From Roseomonas mucosa (lineage in GTDB: Bacteria > Pseudomonadota > Alphaproteobacteria > Acetobacterales > Acetobacteraceae), in contig CAMDWG010000002.1 in NCBI GenBank assembly GCA_945878375.1, positions 1-64,000 on the forward strand: DNA of 64,000 nt, in the 5' to 3' direction. The notes beneath the pieces were generated by a model. That model searched no databases. It had not been told where the DNA came from and saw nothing but the letters and a program-made list of their open reading frames with translations. This document shows, piece after piece, positions 37,790 through 46,124 of this stretch. How positions within the stretch are numbered: position 1 is the first letter of the stretch; every line of letters starts with the position of its first letter. The translations under genes were made by a program, and so were the position numbers.

Positions 37790-38785
37790 ATGAGCAGCTT
37801 CAGCCGCCGCCATGCCATGGCCCTCGGGGCCGGTGCGCTTGCCGCGCCCATGCTCGGGCTCCGTTCCGCCACGGCGCAGGGGACCTGGCCGAGCCAGCCG
37901 GTGCGGATGGTGGTTCCCTTCGCCGCCGGCGGCCCGACCGACATCCCCGCCCGCCTGATCGCGGAGGAGATGTCGAAGGTCCTGCCGCACCGGGTGGTGG
38001 TGGAGAACCGCACCGGGTCCGGCGTGGTCATCGGTACCGATCTGGTTTCGAAGGGGCCGCAGGACGGCTCCGTTGTCCTCTACACCACGGTTGCCCATGC
38101 GGTGCTGCGCCCGATGTTCGCCCGCTTGCCCTTCGACCCGATCGCGGATTTCACGCCCGTCGCGCTGGTCGGCCAGGTGCCGGTGATCCTGCTGGTCAAC
38201 AACAACTTCCCCGCCCGGAACATCCAGGAATTCGTCCAACTGCTGCGCGATAATCCGGGGCGGTTCGACTATGCCTCCTCGGGCAACGGCGGCGCGGTGC
38301 ATCTGGCGACCGAGTTGTTCATGTATCAGGCGGGTGGGCTGCGGGTGAACCACATCCCCTTCCGCGGCTCCTCCGCCGCGCTGCCGGAAATTCTCGCGGG
38401 CCGCATCCCGATGATCTTCGACATCGCCGCTTCCGCGCTGCCCTATGCGCGCTCTGGCGAGTTGCGCGCGCTCGGCATCTCGACGAAGGAGCGCTCGCCG
38501 CTGGCGCCGAACATCCCGACCATCGCGGAGCAGGGCGTGCCGAACTACGAGGCCTATACCTGGCACATGGTTCTGGTGCGCTCCGGCACGCCGCAGCCGG
38601 TGGTGGATGCCATCAACCGCGCCGTGAATGCGGCGATCAACCTGCCGGCGGTGCAGGGGCGTCTGACCGGGCTTGCGATGCAGGTGGTGCGCGGCAGCAC
38701 GCCGGCTTCGGCCGCGGCCTATCTCCGCAGCGAGACCGACACCTGGGATCCGGTCGTGCGCGCCGCGGGCATCCGGGCGAACTGA
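37790..38785 (+). CDS. Bug/TctC-type solute-binding protein 3
   Basis: 331 aa from ATG 37790. Twin-arginine signal SRRHAMALGAGALAAP, cleaved near ATAQG. Entry motif VRMVVPFAAGGPTDIPAR and later YASSGNGGAVHLATELF. Periplasmic carboxylate/amide receptor, third of its kind in 10 kb. It ends the + strand catabolic run and is closed by a strong hairpin shared with the convergent gene. Confidence 0.93.
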   Translation: MSSFSRRHAMALGAGALAAPMLGLRSATAQGTWPSQPVRMVVPFAAGGPTDIPARLIAEEMSKVLPHRVVVENRTGSGVVIGTDLVSKGPQDGSVVLYTTVAHAVLRPMFARLPFDPIADFTPVALVGQVPVILLVNNNFPARNIQEFVQLLRDNPGRFDYASSGNGGAVHLATELFMYQAGGLRVNHIPFRGSSAALPEILAGRIPMIFDIAASALPYARSGELRALGISTKERSPLAPNIPTIAEQGVPNYEAYTWHMVLVRSGTPQPVVDAINRAVNAAINLPAVQGRLTGLAMQVVRGSTPASAAAYLRSETDTWDPVVRAAGIRAN

Positions 38786-38792
38786 TCTGTTC

Positions 38793-38822
38793 GGCCCTCG
38801 TCCCCTGCGGGGGACGAGGGCC
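38793..38822. terminator. Bidirectional hairpin between convergent binding-protein genes
   Basis: Perfect 13-bp stem GGCCCTCGTCCCC with its complement around TGCG, 7 bases after the Bug 3 stop and 28 before the end of the opposing gene. Placement between convergent genes suits a two-way terminator. No T-run on either strand. Confidence 0.5.
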
Positions 38823-38850
38823 GGGGCGGGCAGCCGGGGCGGGCAGGGGA

Positions 38851-40119
38851 TTATCCCCCGAGCCGCCCCGCGGCTTCCGCCACCGCCGTCTCGGCGGGGT
38901 GGACCACCACTTGGCGCAGGGCGGCCGACGCACCCGCCGTCGTGGCCTGCCATTGGCACAGCAGCGGCCGCGCCCGCTGGTTCTGGCCGCGCTCATCGAA
39001 GCGTGCGCCCCAACCGGTGGCCGTCGTGCCCTCGGCCAGGTCGAGTGCCAGAACGGCGGCCCGGATCCGGTCCTTGTCCAAACCGCCCGCACGGTGCATC
39101 GCATCCAGGAACAGCTTCGCGCCGACATGGGCCGCCAACCCGTGGCCCGAACGCGGCTCCGCCCCGTAGCGGCGCAGATAGGCATCCGCGAAGGCGCGGG
39201 CGCCAGGCGCGTGGCGCTCATTCACCGCGAATGGGGTGAGGTCCGCGCTCATCGCGCCGGAGAAGGCCGCGCCCAGGCTGCGCGCAGTGTCCGTCAGCCC
39301 GTAGCCGCCGGCCGTGCCCACCACCATCCGCGGCCACCAGCCCGCGTCGCGGAAGGCGCGGAACAACAGCAACTCATCGCCCGGCGCGCCGGTGTGCAGC
39401 ACCACCCCGGCCTCCAGCCCGCGCAGCCTTTGCACCAGCGCGTTGAGGTCGGCCGCGCGCGACGCATAGGCCACGCGTTCCACCAGCGTCAGCCCGCGCT
39501 GCCGCGCCAGGGTTTCCTGCGCCGCGCCGACGGATACGCCACCCGGCGCTTCCTCATGCGCGATGGCGATCCGCAGGCTGTCCGCGGGGCGGCCGAGCGC
39601 CGGGGCGATGACCGCCGCAACACCCTCGACTGCCACGGCCGCGAAATCCGCCGCGCGGGGCGCGGCGCGGAACATCCAGCGGAAGCCGCGATCCATCATC
39701 CCGTCGCCGATGGCGCCCAGTTCGAACCAGGGCACGCCGGCGGCCTCCGCCACCTGGCTGCCCGGCAGCGCGACGGCGGAGGAGACGCTGCCGAAGATCG
39801 CCGCGACGCGGTCCTGGCCGGCCACCAGCCGCCTCGTCTCGGCGGCGGCCGCGACCTCATCCGGCGCATCGGCCCGGACCAGGCGCAGCGGGCGGCCGAG
39901 CACGCCGCCACCTGCGTTGCGCTCCTCCACCGCCAGTTCCACGCCGCGGAAGCTTTCATCGCCGAGCAGGGCGAGCGGGCCGGAGAGCGGGAAGATCGCG
40001 CCCAGGCGCAGCTCCGCCGGCGCCTGGGCCAGCGCCGGCCGTGCGATCGCGGCGGCGAAGGCGGCCGCGCCTAGCTGCCGCCGGCCGAGGCCCGATCTCC
40101 CGCGCGGGATGAACTCCAT
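38851..40119 (-). CDS. Orphan branched-chain amino-acid-type ABC binding protein
   Basis: 422 aa from ATG 40119. Signal with GRRQLGAAAFAAAIARPALAQ, so exported. The mature protein is a type I periplasmic binding fold: LRLGAIFPLSGPLALLGDESFRGVELAVEE at the front, AAIFGSVSSAVALPGSQ, and GYGLTDTARSLG in the second lobe. It belongs to the LivJ/LivK peripla_BP_6 group, which bind amino acids, amides or urea. No livHMGF genes are in the window, so it must share a remote transporter. Confidence 0.88.
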   Translation of the reverse strand: MEFIPRGRSGLGRRQLGAAAFAAAIARPALAQAPAELRLGAIFPLSGPLALLGDESFRGVELAVEERNAGGGVLGRPLRLVRADAPDEVAAAAETRRLVAGQDRVAAIFGSVSSAVALPGSQVAEAAGVPWFELGAIGDGMMDRGFRWMFRAAPRAADFAAVAVEGVAAVIAPALGRPADSLRIAIAHEEAPGGVSVGAAQETLARQRGLTLVERVAYASRAADLNALVQRLRGLEAGVVLHTGAPGDELLLFRAFRDAGWWPRMVVGTAGGYGLTDTARSLGAAFSGAMSADLTPFAVNERHAPGARAFADAYLRRYGAEPRSGHGLAAHVGAKLFLDAMHRAGGLDKDRIRAAVLALDLAEGTTATGWGARFDERGQNQRARPLLCQWQATTAGASAALRQVVVHPAETAVAEAAGRLGG

Positions 40120-40280
40120 CCGCGCCGTTCTCCCGCCGAGGTTCGTCGCTACGTTTCGCACGCGCCGCGCCGCTTGCAACCCCGTCCGCGTGTTATCCGC
40201 ATGATGAATGCGCGGGCGGGATGGCTTGACGCATGGGGCGGGCCCATGATCCCTCGCCCCGCCCAGAAGGATCGAGACAC

Positions 40281-41285
40281 ATGACGGCGCTTCCGCAGGA
40301 GATGACCTTCATCGCGCATGGCAGCGGCGGCGGGCCGGAGGTGCTGGTGCCGGCGCGCGGAAAGCTGCCCACCCCCCAGGCCGATGAGGTGCTGATTCGC
40401 GCGCTCGCCGTCGGCGTGAACCGCCCCGATGTCGCCCAGCGCAGCGGCAGCTACCCGCCGCCGCCCGGCGCGTCCCCCATCATCGGCCTGGAATGCGCGG
40501 GCGAAGTGGTGGCGGTGGGCGCTTCGGTCGCGCGCTGGAAGATCGGCGACCATGTGGCCGCGCTGACCAATGGCGGCGCCTATGCCGAGTATGTCACGGC
40601 GCCGGAGGCGCAGACCCTGCCCTGGCCGAAGGGCCATGATGCCATCCGCGCCGCCGCGCTGCCCGAGACCTATTTCACGGTCTGGGCCAACCTGTTCGGC
40701 CATGGCCGCCTCGCGGCCGGGGAGAGCGTGCTGATCCATGGCGGCACCAGCGGCATCGGCGTGACCGCGATCCAACTCGCGAAGGCCTTCGGCGCGACGG
40801 TCTATGCCACGGCCGGCAGCGCGGAGAAGGTCGCCGCCTGCCTCGAACTCGGCGCCGATGCGGCGATCGACTACCGCGCGCAGGATTTCGTCGATGAGGT
40901 GAAGAAGCTCACCGGCGGCAAGGGTGTCGATGTCGTGCTCGACATGGTGGGCGCGCCCTATTTCGCGAAGAACATCCGCTGCCTGAAGCTGGATGGGCGG
41001 CTGGTGATGATCGCCTTCCTCAACGGCCATGTCGCCGACAGCGTCGATCTGCGCCCGATCATGGTGAAGCGCCTGACGGTGACGGGCAGCACGATGCGCC
41101 CGCGCACGACGGCAGAGAAGGGCGCGATTGCCGCCGCGCTGGAAGCCAAGGTCTGGCCGCTGCTGGAACAGGGCAAGTGCGGCCCGCGCATCTTCCAGGT
41201 CTTCCCGCTGGCGGAAGCCGCCGCCGCGCATCGGCTGATGGAAAGCAGCGCGCATGTCGGCAAGATCATGCTGAAGCTCGGCTGA
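40281..41285 (+). CDS. NAD(P)H quinone oxidoreductase (zinc-free MDR)
   Basis: 334 aa from ATG 40281. GroES-like N-terminal domain, then a Rossmann domain with [19 protein letters not shown] (NADP loop) and the quinone oxidoreductase pattern. Lacks the zinc Cys/His set of alcohol dehydrogenases. Segment [16 protein letters not shown] matches the PIG3/QOR2 branch, which reduces quinones with one or two electrons. Its last base is shared with the start of the next small gene. Confidence 0.93.
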   Translation: MTALPQEMTFIAHGSGGGPEVLVPARGKLPTPQADEVLIRALAVGVNRPDVAQRSGSYPPPPGASPIIGLECAGEVVAVGASVARWKIGDHVAALTNGGAYAEYVTAPEAQTLPWPKGHDAIRAAALPETYFTVWANLFGHGRLAAGESVLIHGGTSGIGVTAIQLAKAFGATVYATAGSAEKVAACLELGADAAIDYRAQDFVDEVKKLTGGKGVDVVLDMVGAPYFAKNIRCLKLDGRLVMIAFLNGHVADSVDLRPIMVKRLTVTGSTMRPRTTAEKGAIAAALEAKVWPLLEQGKCGPRIFQVFPLAEAAAAHRLMESSAHVGKIMLKLG

Positions 41286-41482
41286 TGCTGGGATGGCTGC
41301 TGCTGGTCGGCGGGCTTGCGATCTTCGTGGTCGCGGTGCGGATCGGGCAGCGCCGCGCACGCGGGCTGACGCAGGGCTTCGGCGTGCTGGCGGCAGCCAT
41401 CGGCGGATTGCTGCTGCTGCGCCGGCCGGGGTCATCCCTGCAATTGCCGGGCTTCGGGCCGCGGCAATGGCGCCAGCCGTGA
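41285..41482 (+). CDS. Small two-helix membrane protein, unknown
   Basis: 65 aa; the ATG overlaps the preceding TGA. Two hydrophobic helices (~2-19 and ~31-46) flank a basic loop (RIGQRRARGL), and a short polar tail ends RQWRQP. No family recognised. The overlap on the 5' side and the close downstream EamA gene suggest it is translated as part of an operon. A chance frame cannot be fully excluded because hydrophobic frames are common in such GC-rich DNA. Confidence 0.5.
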   Translation: MLGWLLLVGGLAIFVVAVRIGQRRARGLTQGFGVLAAAIGGLLLLRRPGSSLQLPGFGPRQWRQP

Positions 41483-41521
41483 CGCGTGGCCGTTCCCCGT
41501 CGACGGCCTGGGGCATGGCCC

Positions 41522-42385
41522 GTGGCTGATGCCGCCGCGCTGCGGCTTTTGCTGGTCGCGGTGCTGCTGTTCGGCGGGGCCTGGCCGATCACCAAGCATG
41601 CGCTGCTGGATTCGACGCCGCTCTGGTTCGGCACCAGCCGCGCGGGGCTGGCGGCGCTGGTCGTGGCGCTGGTGCTGGCCGTGCTCGGCCGCTTGCACCT
41701 GCCGCGGCGGGGCGATTGGCGGGCGGTGCTGTTCCTCGGGGTGTTCCAGCTCGGCAGTTTCTTCGCGCTGACGCATCTCGCCCTGGACTATGTGCCGTCC
41801 GGGCGCACGGCGTTGCTGTCCAATGTCCTGCTGTTCTGGCTGATCCCGCTGTCGGTGTTTGTCCTGGGCGAGAAGGTCTCTCTCGCGCGCTGGGTGGCGG
41901 CGGGGCTTGGGCTGGCGGGGGCGGTGGTGCTGATCGGGCCCTGGGCGGTGGATTGGTCGGACCACGCGATGCTGGGCGGGCACGCCATGCTGCTGGCGGC
42001 GGGGCTGCTCTGGAGCATTGCCATCGTGGCCACCCGGCTCTGGCCGCCGCGGTCGCTGATGCTGGAATTGCTGCCCTGGTGCTTCGGGCTCGGCGCGCTG
42101 TTGCTGGCGCCGCTGGCCTTGTGGCTGGAGCCTGGCGGCGGCATCGGCATCGAGGCTTGGCCGCATATGCTGTTCATCGGCATGCTCGCCGCGCCCATCG
42201 GAACCTGGTGCGTGATCGAGGCGGGGCGGCGCCTGCCGGGGGCCGTGGCCTCTGTCGGCTTCCTGCTGGTCCCGGCCTTCGGCGTCACGCTTGGCGCGGT
42301 CTGGCTCGGAGAGCCGGTGGGGTGGGATGTGATCGCGGGCGGGGCGCTGATCGTGGCCAGCGTGGTGCTCGCGGCGCGGAGATGA
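41522..42385 (+). CDS. EamA/DMT family transporter 1
   Basis: 287 aa from GTG 41522; an in-frame GTG at 41486 would add 12 residues. Ten predicted membrane helices in two EamA repeats (5+5): LLFGGAWPITKHALLDSTPLW in the first, GLLWSIAIVATRL and PVGWDVIAGGALIVASVV in the second. Such drug/metabolite transporters usually export amino acids or metabolites. The order with a quinone oxidoreductase and an alpha/beta hydrolase gives no substrate. Confidence 0.9.
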   Translation: MADAAALRLLLVAVLLFGGAWPITKHALLDSTPLWFGTSRAGLAALVVALVLAVLGRLHLPRRGDWRAVLFLGVFQLGSFFALTHLALDYVPSGRTALLSNVLLFWLIPLSVFVLGEKVSLARWVAAGLGLAGAVVLIGPWAVDWSDHAMLGGHAMLLAAGLLWSIAIVATRLWPPRSLMLELLPWCFGLGALLLAPLALWLEPGGGIGIEAWPHMLFIGMLAAPIGTWCVIEAGRRLPGAVASVGFLLVPAFGVTLGAVWLGEPVGWDVIAGGALIVASVVLAARR

Positions 42386-42389
42386 GGAT

Positions 42390-43184
42390 GTGGCGATGCG
42401 GCTGGCGGTGACCGAGGCGGGCCAGGGGGCAGGACAGGGCGCGGCGGGACGTCTGCCCGTGGTGCTGCTGCATGGGCTGCTCGGCGCGGGGCAGAATTTC
42501 GGTGCCGTGCAGAAGGCGCTCGCCGCGCGCGGCCATCGGGTGCTGGCGCTCGACCTGCGGAACCATGGCGGCAGCCCCCATGCCCCCACCATGTCCTACC
42601 CGGAGATGGCGGCGGATGTGGCCGAGACGTTGCGCGCGGAGGGCGCCTGGCCCGCCGCCGTGATCGGCCATTCGATGGGCGGCAAGGCCGCGATGGCGCT
42701 GGCCCTGGCGCAGCCGGAAGGCGTCGGGCGCCTGCTGGTCGCCGACATCGCGCCCGTCACCTACAGGACGCCGCTGTTTGCCAGCTACATCGCGGCGATG
42801 CGCGCGATCCCGCTGCGCGCCGGCCTGACGCGGCGAGAGGCCGATGCGGCGCTGGCGGAAGCGGTGCTGAATCCTGGCCTGCGCGGCTTCCTGCTGCAGA
42901 ACCTGATCTTCACCGAGGACCCGCCGCGCTGGCGTGTCGCGCTGGATGTCATCGCCGCCGAGATGGGTAGCATCGGCGGCTGGCCCGATCCGCCAGGGCG
43001 CTATGACGGCCCTGTGCTGGTGCTGGCGGGCGATGCCTCCGACTACATCCTGCCGGAGCATCATGCGCTGTTCACGCACCTGTTCCCGGCCGCGCGCTTC
43101 GCGACGATCAAGGCAGGCCATTGGCTGCACGCCGAGAACCCGGCGGCCTTCCTGGAGCAGGCGGTGGCCTTCCTGGAAGGCTGA
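42390..43184 (+). CDS. Alpha/beta hydrolase, YbfF-like esterase
   Basis: 264 aa. GTG 42390 or ATG 42396 is the start, just after the EamA stop. Oxyanion HG in VVLLHGLLGAGQNF, nucleophile Ser in IGHSMGGKAAM (~95), Asp and His in the C-terminal region ending AGHWLHAENP. The set LDLRNHGGSPH is typical of YbfF/ABHD11 esterases that act on small acyl esters or acyl-CoA. Cytoplasmic. Confidence 0.9.
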   Translation: MAMRLAVTEAGQGAGQGAAGRLPVVLLHGLLGAGQNFGAVQKALAARGHRVLALDLRNHGGSPHAPTMSYPEMAADVAETLRAEGAWPAAVIGHSMGGKAAMALALAQPEGVGRLLVADIAPVTYRTPLFASYIAAMRAIPLRAGLTRREADAALAEAVLNPGLRGFLLQNLIFTEDPPRWRVALDVIAAEMGSIGGWPDPPGRYDGPVLVLAGDASDYILPEHHALFTHLFPAARFATIKAGHWLHAENPAAFLEQAVAFLEG

Positions 43185-43193
43185 CGGCGCGGG

Positions 43194-43925
43194 CTACTCC
43201 CCGCGCAGCAGGCTCGCCAGCGGCACCGAAAGCCCGATGGCCTCTCGCCCCCTTGGCGGGGCATAGCTGCCGGCGCTGGGCTTGGGCAGCTTCATCCCGA
43301 CCAGGGTTTCGGCGAGCTTCACCGCGCAGCTTATGCCGTCCAGCAGCGGCAGACTCGCGCGCGGCTGGAGGATGCGGTCCATTCCCGCCAGCACCGCGCC
43401 TGCCAGCACCACGCTATCGGCACGGCGCGACAGCGCCTCGATGGCTTCGACCAGCATGGCCTGCACGCGCGCAGGATCGCGCAGCGTGTCCTGCGGCGTG
43501 GCGGGGATGCCATGCACCGCGCCGCAGCGCGCCGAAAGGCCGTGCCGCGCCACCAGCTCCTCATACATCGTGGCATCGCCCAAGGTGAGAATCGCGAAGC
43601 GCCCGCCCAGCATGCAGGCCGTGAGGCAGGCGGCTTCCGTCATCCCGATCACGGGGCAGGGCATCATCTGCCGCGCGGCTTCCAGCGCGGTGTCGTGGCT
43701 CACGGCCAGGATCACCGCATCGACCTGCCCCGCATGGGCGGCCAGCGTATCGAGTAGCGCGTGGCTGGCGATGGCGTTCTCGGCCCGGGTCGAGATGACG
43801 CGCGGCCCGAAGGCGGGCGTCGCGCCGATGATCGCCGTCCCGGGCGCCGCCGCGTGGCGCGCGGCCGTGACGCAGGCCTCGGTGATGGCGTCGGTGGTGT
43901 TGGCGTTGGCGATCAGGATCCGCAT
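43194..43925 (-). CDS. Asp/Glu/hydantoin racemase family protein lacking catalytic Cys
   Basis: 243 aa from ATG 43925. Overall pattern is that of the hydantoin racemase group: MRILIANANTTDAI at the N-terminus, PVIGMTEAACLTACMLG and GGRFAILTLGDATMYEEL in the middle, PLLDGISCAVKLAE near the end. In active racemases one Cys sits after the second long strand (usual form ACFxDPG) and one in LGCAGM. Here these read AVSHDTA and AGAVLAGM, so neither Cys is present. It may be a non-racemase member such as a decarboxylase or isomerase. It is transcribed away from the M20 peptidase gene. Confidence 0.82.
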   Translation of the reverse strand: MRILIANANTTDAITEACVTAARHAAAPGTAIIGATPAFGPRVISTRAENAIASHALLDTLAAHAGQVDAVILAVSHDTALEAARQMMPCPVIGMTEAACLTACMLGGRFAILTLGDATMYEELVARHGLSARCGAVHGIPATPQDTLRDPARVQAMLVEAIEALSRRADSVVLAGAVLAGMDRILQPRASLPLLDGISCAVKLAETLVGMKLPKPSAGSYAPPRGREAIGLSVPLASLLRGE

Positions 43926-44066
43926 GCGGCGCAGCTTCGCGTGGCCGGGGCGGCCGCGCAATGCGCGATCCGCCGGCCTCCCCCGCGCCAGGGCGTTGCG
44001 TCAGCCCCTTGCCGGGGCCGCGCGCCGCAAGCAGGCTACGACACATCACGCCCGGAGCCTTGCCGC

Positions 44067-45221
44067 ATGGATGCCACCGCCGCGCGCCCGCCCGCCCTCG
44101 ACCTGCCCTTCGACACGGACACGATCCTGGCCGGCCTCCGGCCCTGGGTGGACTGCGAATCGCCCACCTTCGACAGCGCGGCGGTGAACCGCATGATGGC
44201 GCTGGCCGGCCGGGACCTGGCGCTGCTCGGCGCGCGGGTGGAGCGGATCGCGGGGCGGATGGGCTTCGGCGATTGCATCCGTGCGCGCTTCCCGCACCCG
44301 GCGGGCGATCACGCGCCGGGCATCCTGGTGCTGGCGCATCTCGACACCGTCCACCCCGTCGGCACGCTGGAACGCCTGCCCTGGCGGCGCGAGGGCGGGC
44401 GCGTCTACGGCCCCGGCATCTTCGACATGAAGGGCGGCACCTTCCTGGCGGTGGAGGCGATGCGCGCCCTCGGCGCCGCCGGCATCGCGACACCGCTGCC
44501 CGTCACCTTCCTGCTGACCCCGGATGAGGAAGTGGGCAGTCCTTCCACCCGCGACATCATCGAAGCAGAGGCGCGGCGCGCGCAGTATGTACTGGTGCCC
44601 GAACCCGCCCGCCCCGATGGCGGCGTGGTGACCGGTCGCTACGCCATTGCGCGCTTCAACCTGCGGACCACAGGCCGCCCGAGCCATGCGGGCGCGACGC
44701 TGGGCGAAGGCCGCAGCGCGATCCGGGAGATGTGCCGCCAGGTGCTGGCCATCGAGGCGATGACGACGGAGGACTGCACCTTCTCCGCCGGCGTGATCCG
44801 CGGCGGGCAATGGGTGAATTGCGTCGCCACGCATTGCGACCTTGAGGTTCTTTCGATGGCCAAGCGCCAGCAGGACCTGGATGCGGGGGTCGAGCGGATG
44901 CTGGCGCTGACCTCCTCCACCCCCGATGTGGTGCTGCACGTCGCGCGCGGCGTGACGCGGCCGGTGTGGGAGCCGGATGGCGGCGTGATGGCGCTGCACG
45001 ACCATGCGCGCGGCTTGGCGCGGGCGATTGGCTTCGACATCGCGCATCAGAGCAGCGGCGGTGGGTCGGACGGGAACTTCACCGGTGCCCTGGGCATCCC
45101 GACGCTGGATGGGCTGGGTGTGGCCGGGGCCGGCGCGCATACGCTCGAGGAGCATATCGACGCGGCCAGCCTGGTGCCGCGCGCGCGGCTGCTGGCGGGG
45201 CTGTTCGCGACGCTGGCGTGA
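44067..45221 (+). CDS. M20 family metallopeptidase (carboxypeptidase G2-like) 2
   Basis: 384 aa from ATG 44067; the frame is open upstream but lies antisense to the racemase gene. Zinc site residues: His in LVLAHLDTVHPVG, Asp in GPGIFDMKGG, Glu pair in TPDEEVGSPSTR, and a C-terminal His in AGAHTLEEH. Lid domain ~185-290. Like the gene at 34818, most similar in layout to glutamate carboxypeptidase. The stop overlaps the GTG of the following EamA gene, suggesting hydrolysis and export or uptake of the product are coupled. Confidence 0.92.
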   Translation: MDATAARPPALDLPFDTDTILAGLRPWVDCESPTFDSAAVNRMMALAGRDLALLGARVERIAGRMGFGDCIRARFPHPAGDHAPGILVLAHLDTVHPVGTLERLPWRREGGRVYGPGIFDMKGGTFLAVEAMRALGAAGIATPLPVTFLLTPDEEVGSPSTRDIIEAEARRAQYVLVPEPARPDGGVVTGRYAIARFNLRTTGRPSHAGATLGEGRSAIREMCRQVLAIEAMTTEDCTFSAGVIRGGQWVNCVATHCDLEVLSMAKRQQDLDAGVERMLALTSSTPDVVLHVARGVTRPVWEPDGGVMALHDHARGLARAIGFDIAHQSSGGGSDGNFTGALGIPTLDGLGVAGAGAHTLEEHIDAASLVPRARLLAGLFATLA

Positions 45222-46099
45222 CCGGCGCGAATGGCCTGAACCGGGACGCGGACAACCTCCGCGGCGCCGCGCTGATGTCGGCCGCCGCGGTGATCTTCGC
45301 GGCGGAGGCGCTGGCGATCCGCTGGATGACGGCGCGCGGCATCCCCACCGAGATGCAGGTCTGCGCGCGCGCTTTCGGCCAGTTGATCTGGGTGGCGCCG
45401 CTGATCCTCCGCTCCGGCCTTGTGGTGTTCGGCACCAGCCGCTTGCCGATGCATCTGCTGCGCGGCCTGTCCTCCCTCGTTACCTGGGGGCTCTACTACC
45501 TGTCCTTCGCGCTGCTCGATCCGGCGACGGCCACGGTGCTTTCCTTCACCAATGTGATCTTCACGACGCTGCTGGCCGGCCCGCTGCTGGGGGAGCGGGT
45601 GGATCGCTGGCGCTGGGGCGGCGCGCTGGCCGGGATGGCCGGCATCGCGGTGATGCTGCGGCCCGGCGCGGGGGTGGATGCGATGGGTGCCGCGGCGGCC
45701 ATCGGCGCGGCGGTGGCGTGGTGCGGCATCACGCTCACCTCCCGCAGCCTGACGCGGACGGAGACCACGCCGACCATCCTGGCCTGGGTCGGGCTGGTCA
45801 CCTTCGCCGGATCGCTGCCCTTCGCGCTGGTCGGGTGGCAAGGGCTGGGCCTCGGGGATTGGCTGATCATGCTCGGCGCTGCGCTGATCGCGCCGGGGAT
45901 CATCTGGCTGGTGACGGAAGCGCTCCGCGCCGGAGAGGCCTCCGCCGTCGCGCCCTTCCAGTATCTGCGGCTGATCTTCGTGGCCGCCGTCGCCTGGCTG
46001 GTCTGGGGGGAAGCGCCGGATGCCTGGGGCTGGCTCGGCGCCGCGATCATCCTGGGCGGCGCGGCCATCGTGACGGTCGCGGAGGCAAGGCGGCGATGA
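45218..46099 (+). CDS. EamA/DMT family transporter 2
   Basis: 293 aa from GTG 45218, overlapping the M20 stop. Ten membrane helices in two repeats; SLVTWGLYYLSFALLDPATA and FTNVIFTTLLAGPLLGERVD are typical EamA segments (helices 3-5 with the conserved LGE). The C-terminal repeat ends with GAAIILGGAAIVTVAEARRR. Possibly exports an amino acid released by the peptidase; this is inference from operon position. Confidence 0.9.
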   Translation: MTGANGLNRDADNLRGAALMSAAAVIFAAEALAIRWMTARGIPTEMQVCARAFGQLIWVAPLILRSGLVVFGTSRLPMHLLRGLSSLVTWGLYYLSFALLDPATATVLSFTNVIFTTLLAGPLLGERVDRWRWGGALAGMAGIAVMLRPGAGVDAMGAAAAIGAAVAWCGITLTSRSLTRTETTPTILAWVGLVTFAGSLPFALVGWQGLGLGDWLIMLGAALIAPGIIWLVTEALRAGEASAVAPFQYLRLIFVAAVAWLVWGEAPDAWGWLGAAIILGGAAIVTVAEARRR

Positions 46100-46124
46100 G
46101 GGCGCAGCGCGGGTCCGGGCCGGC

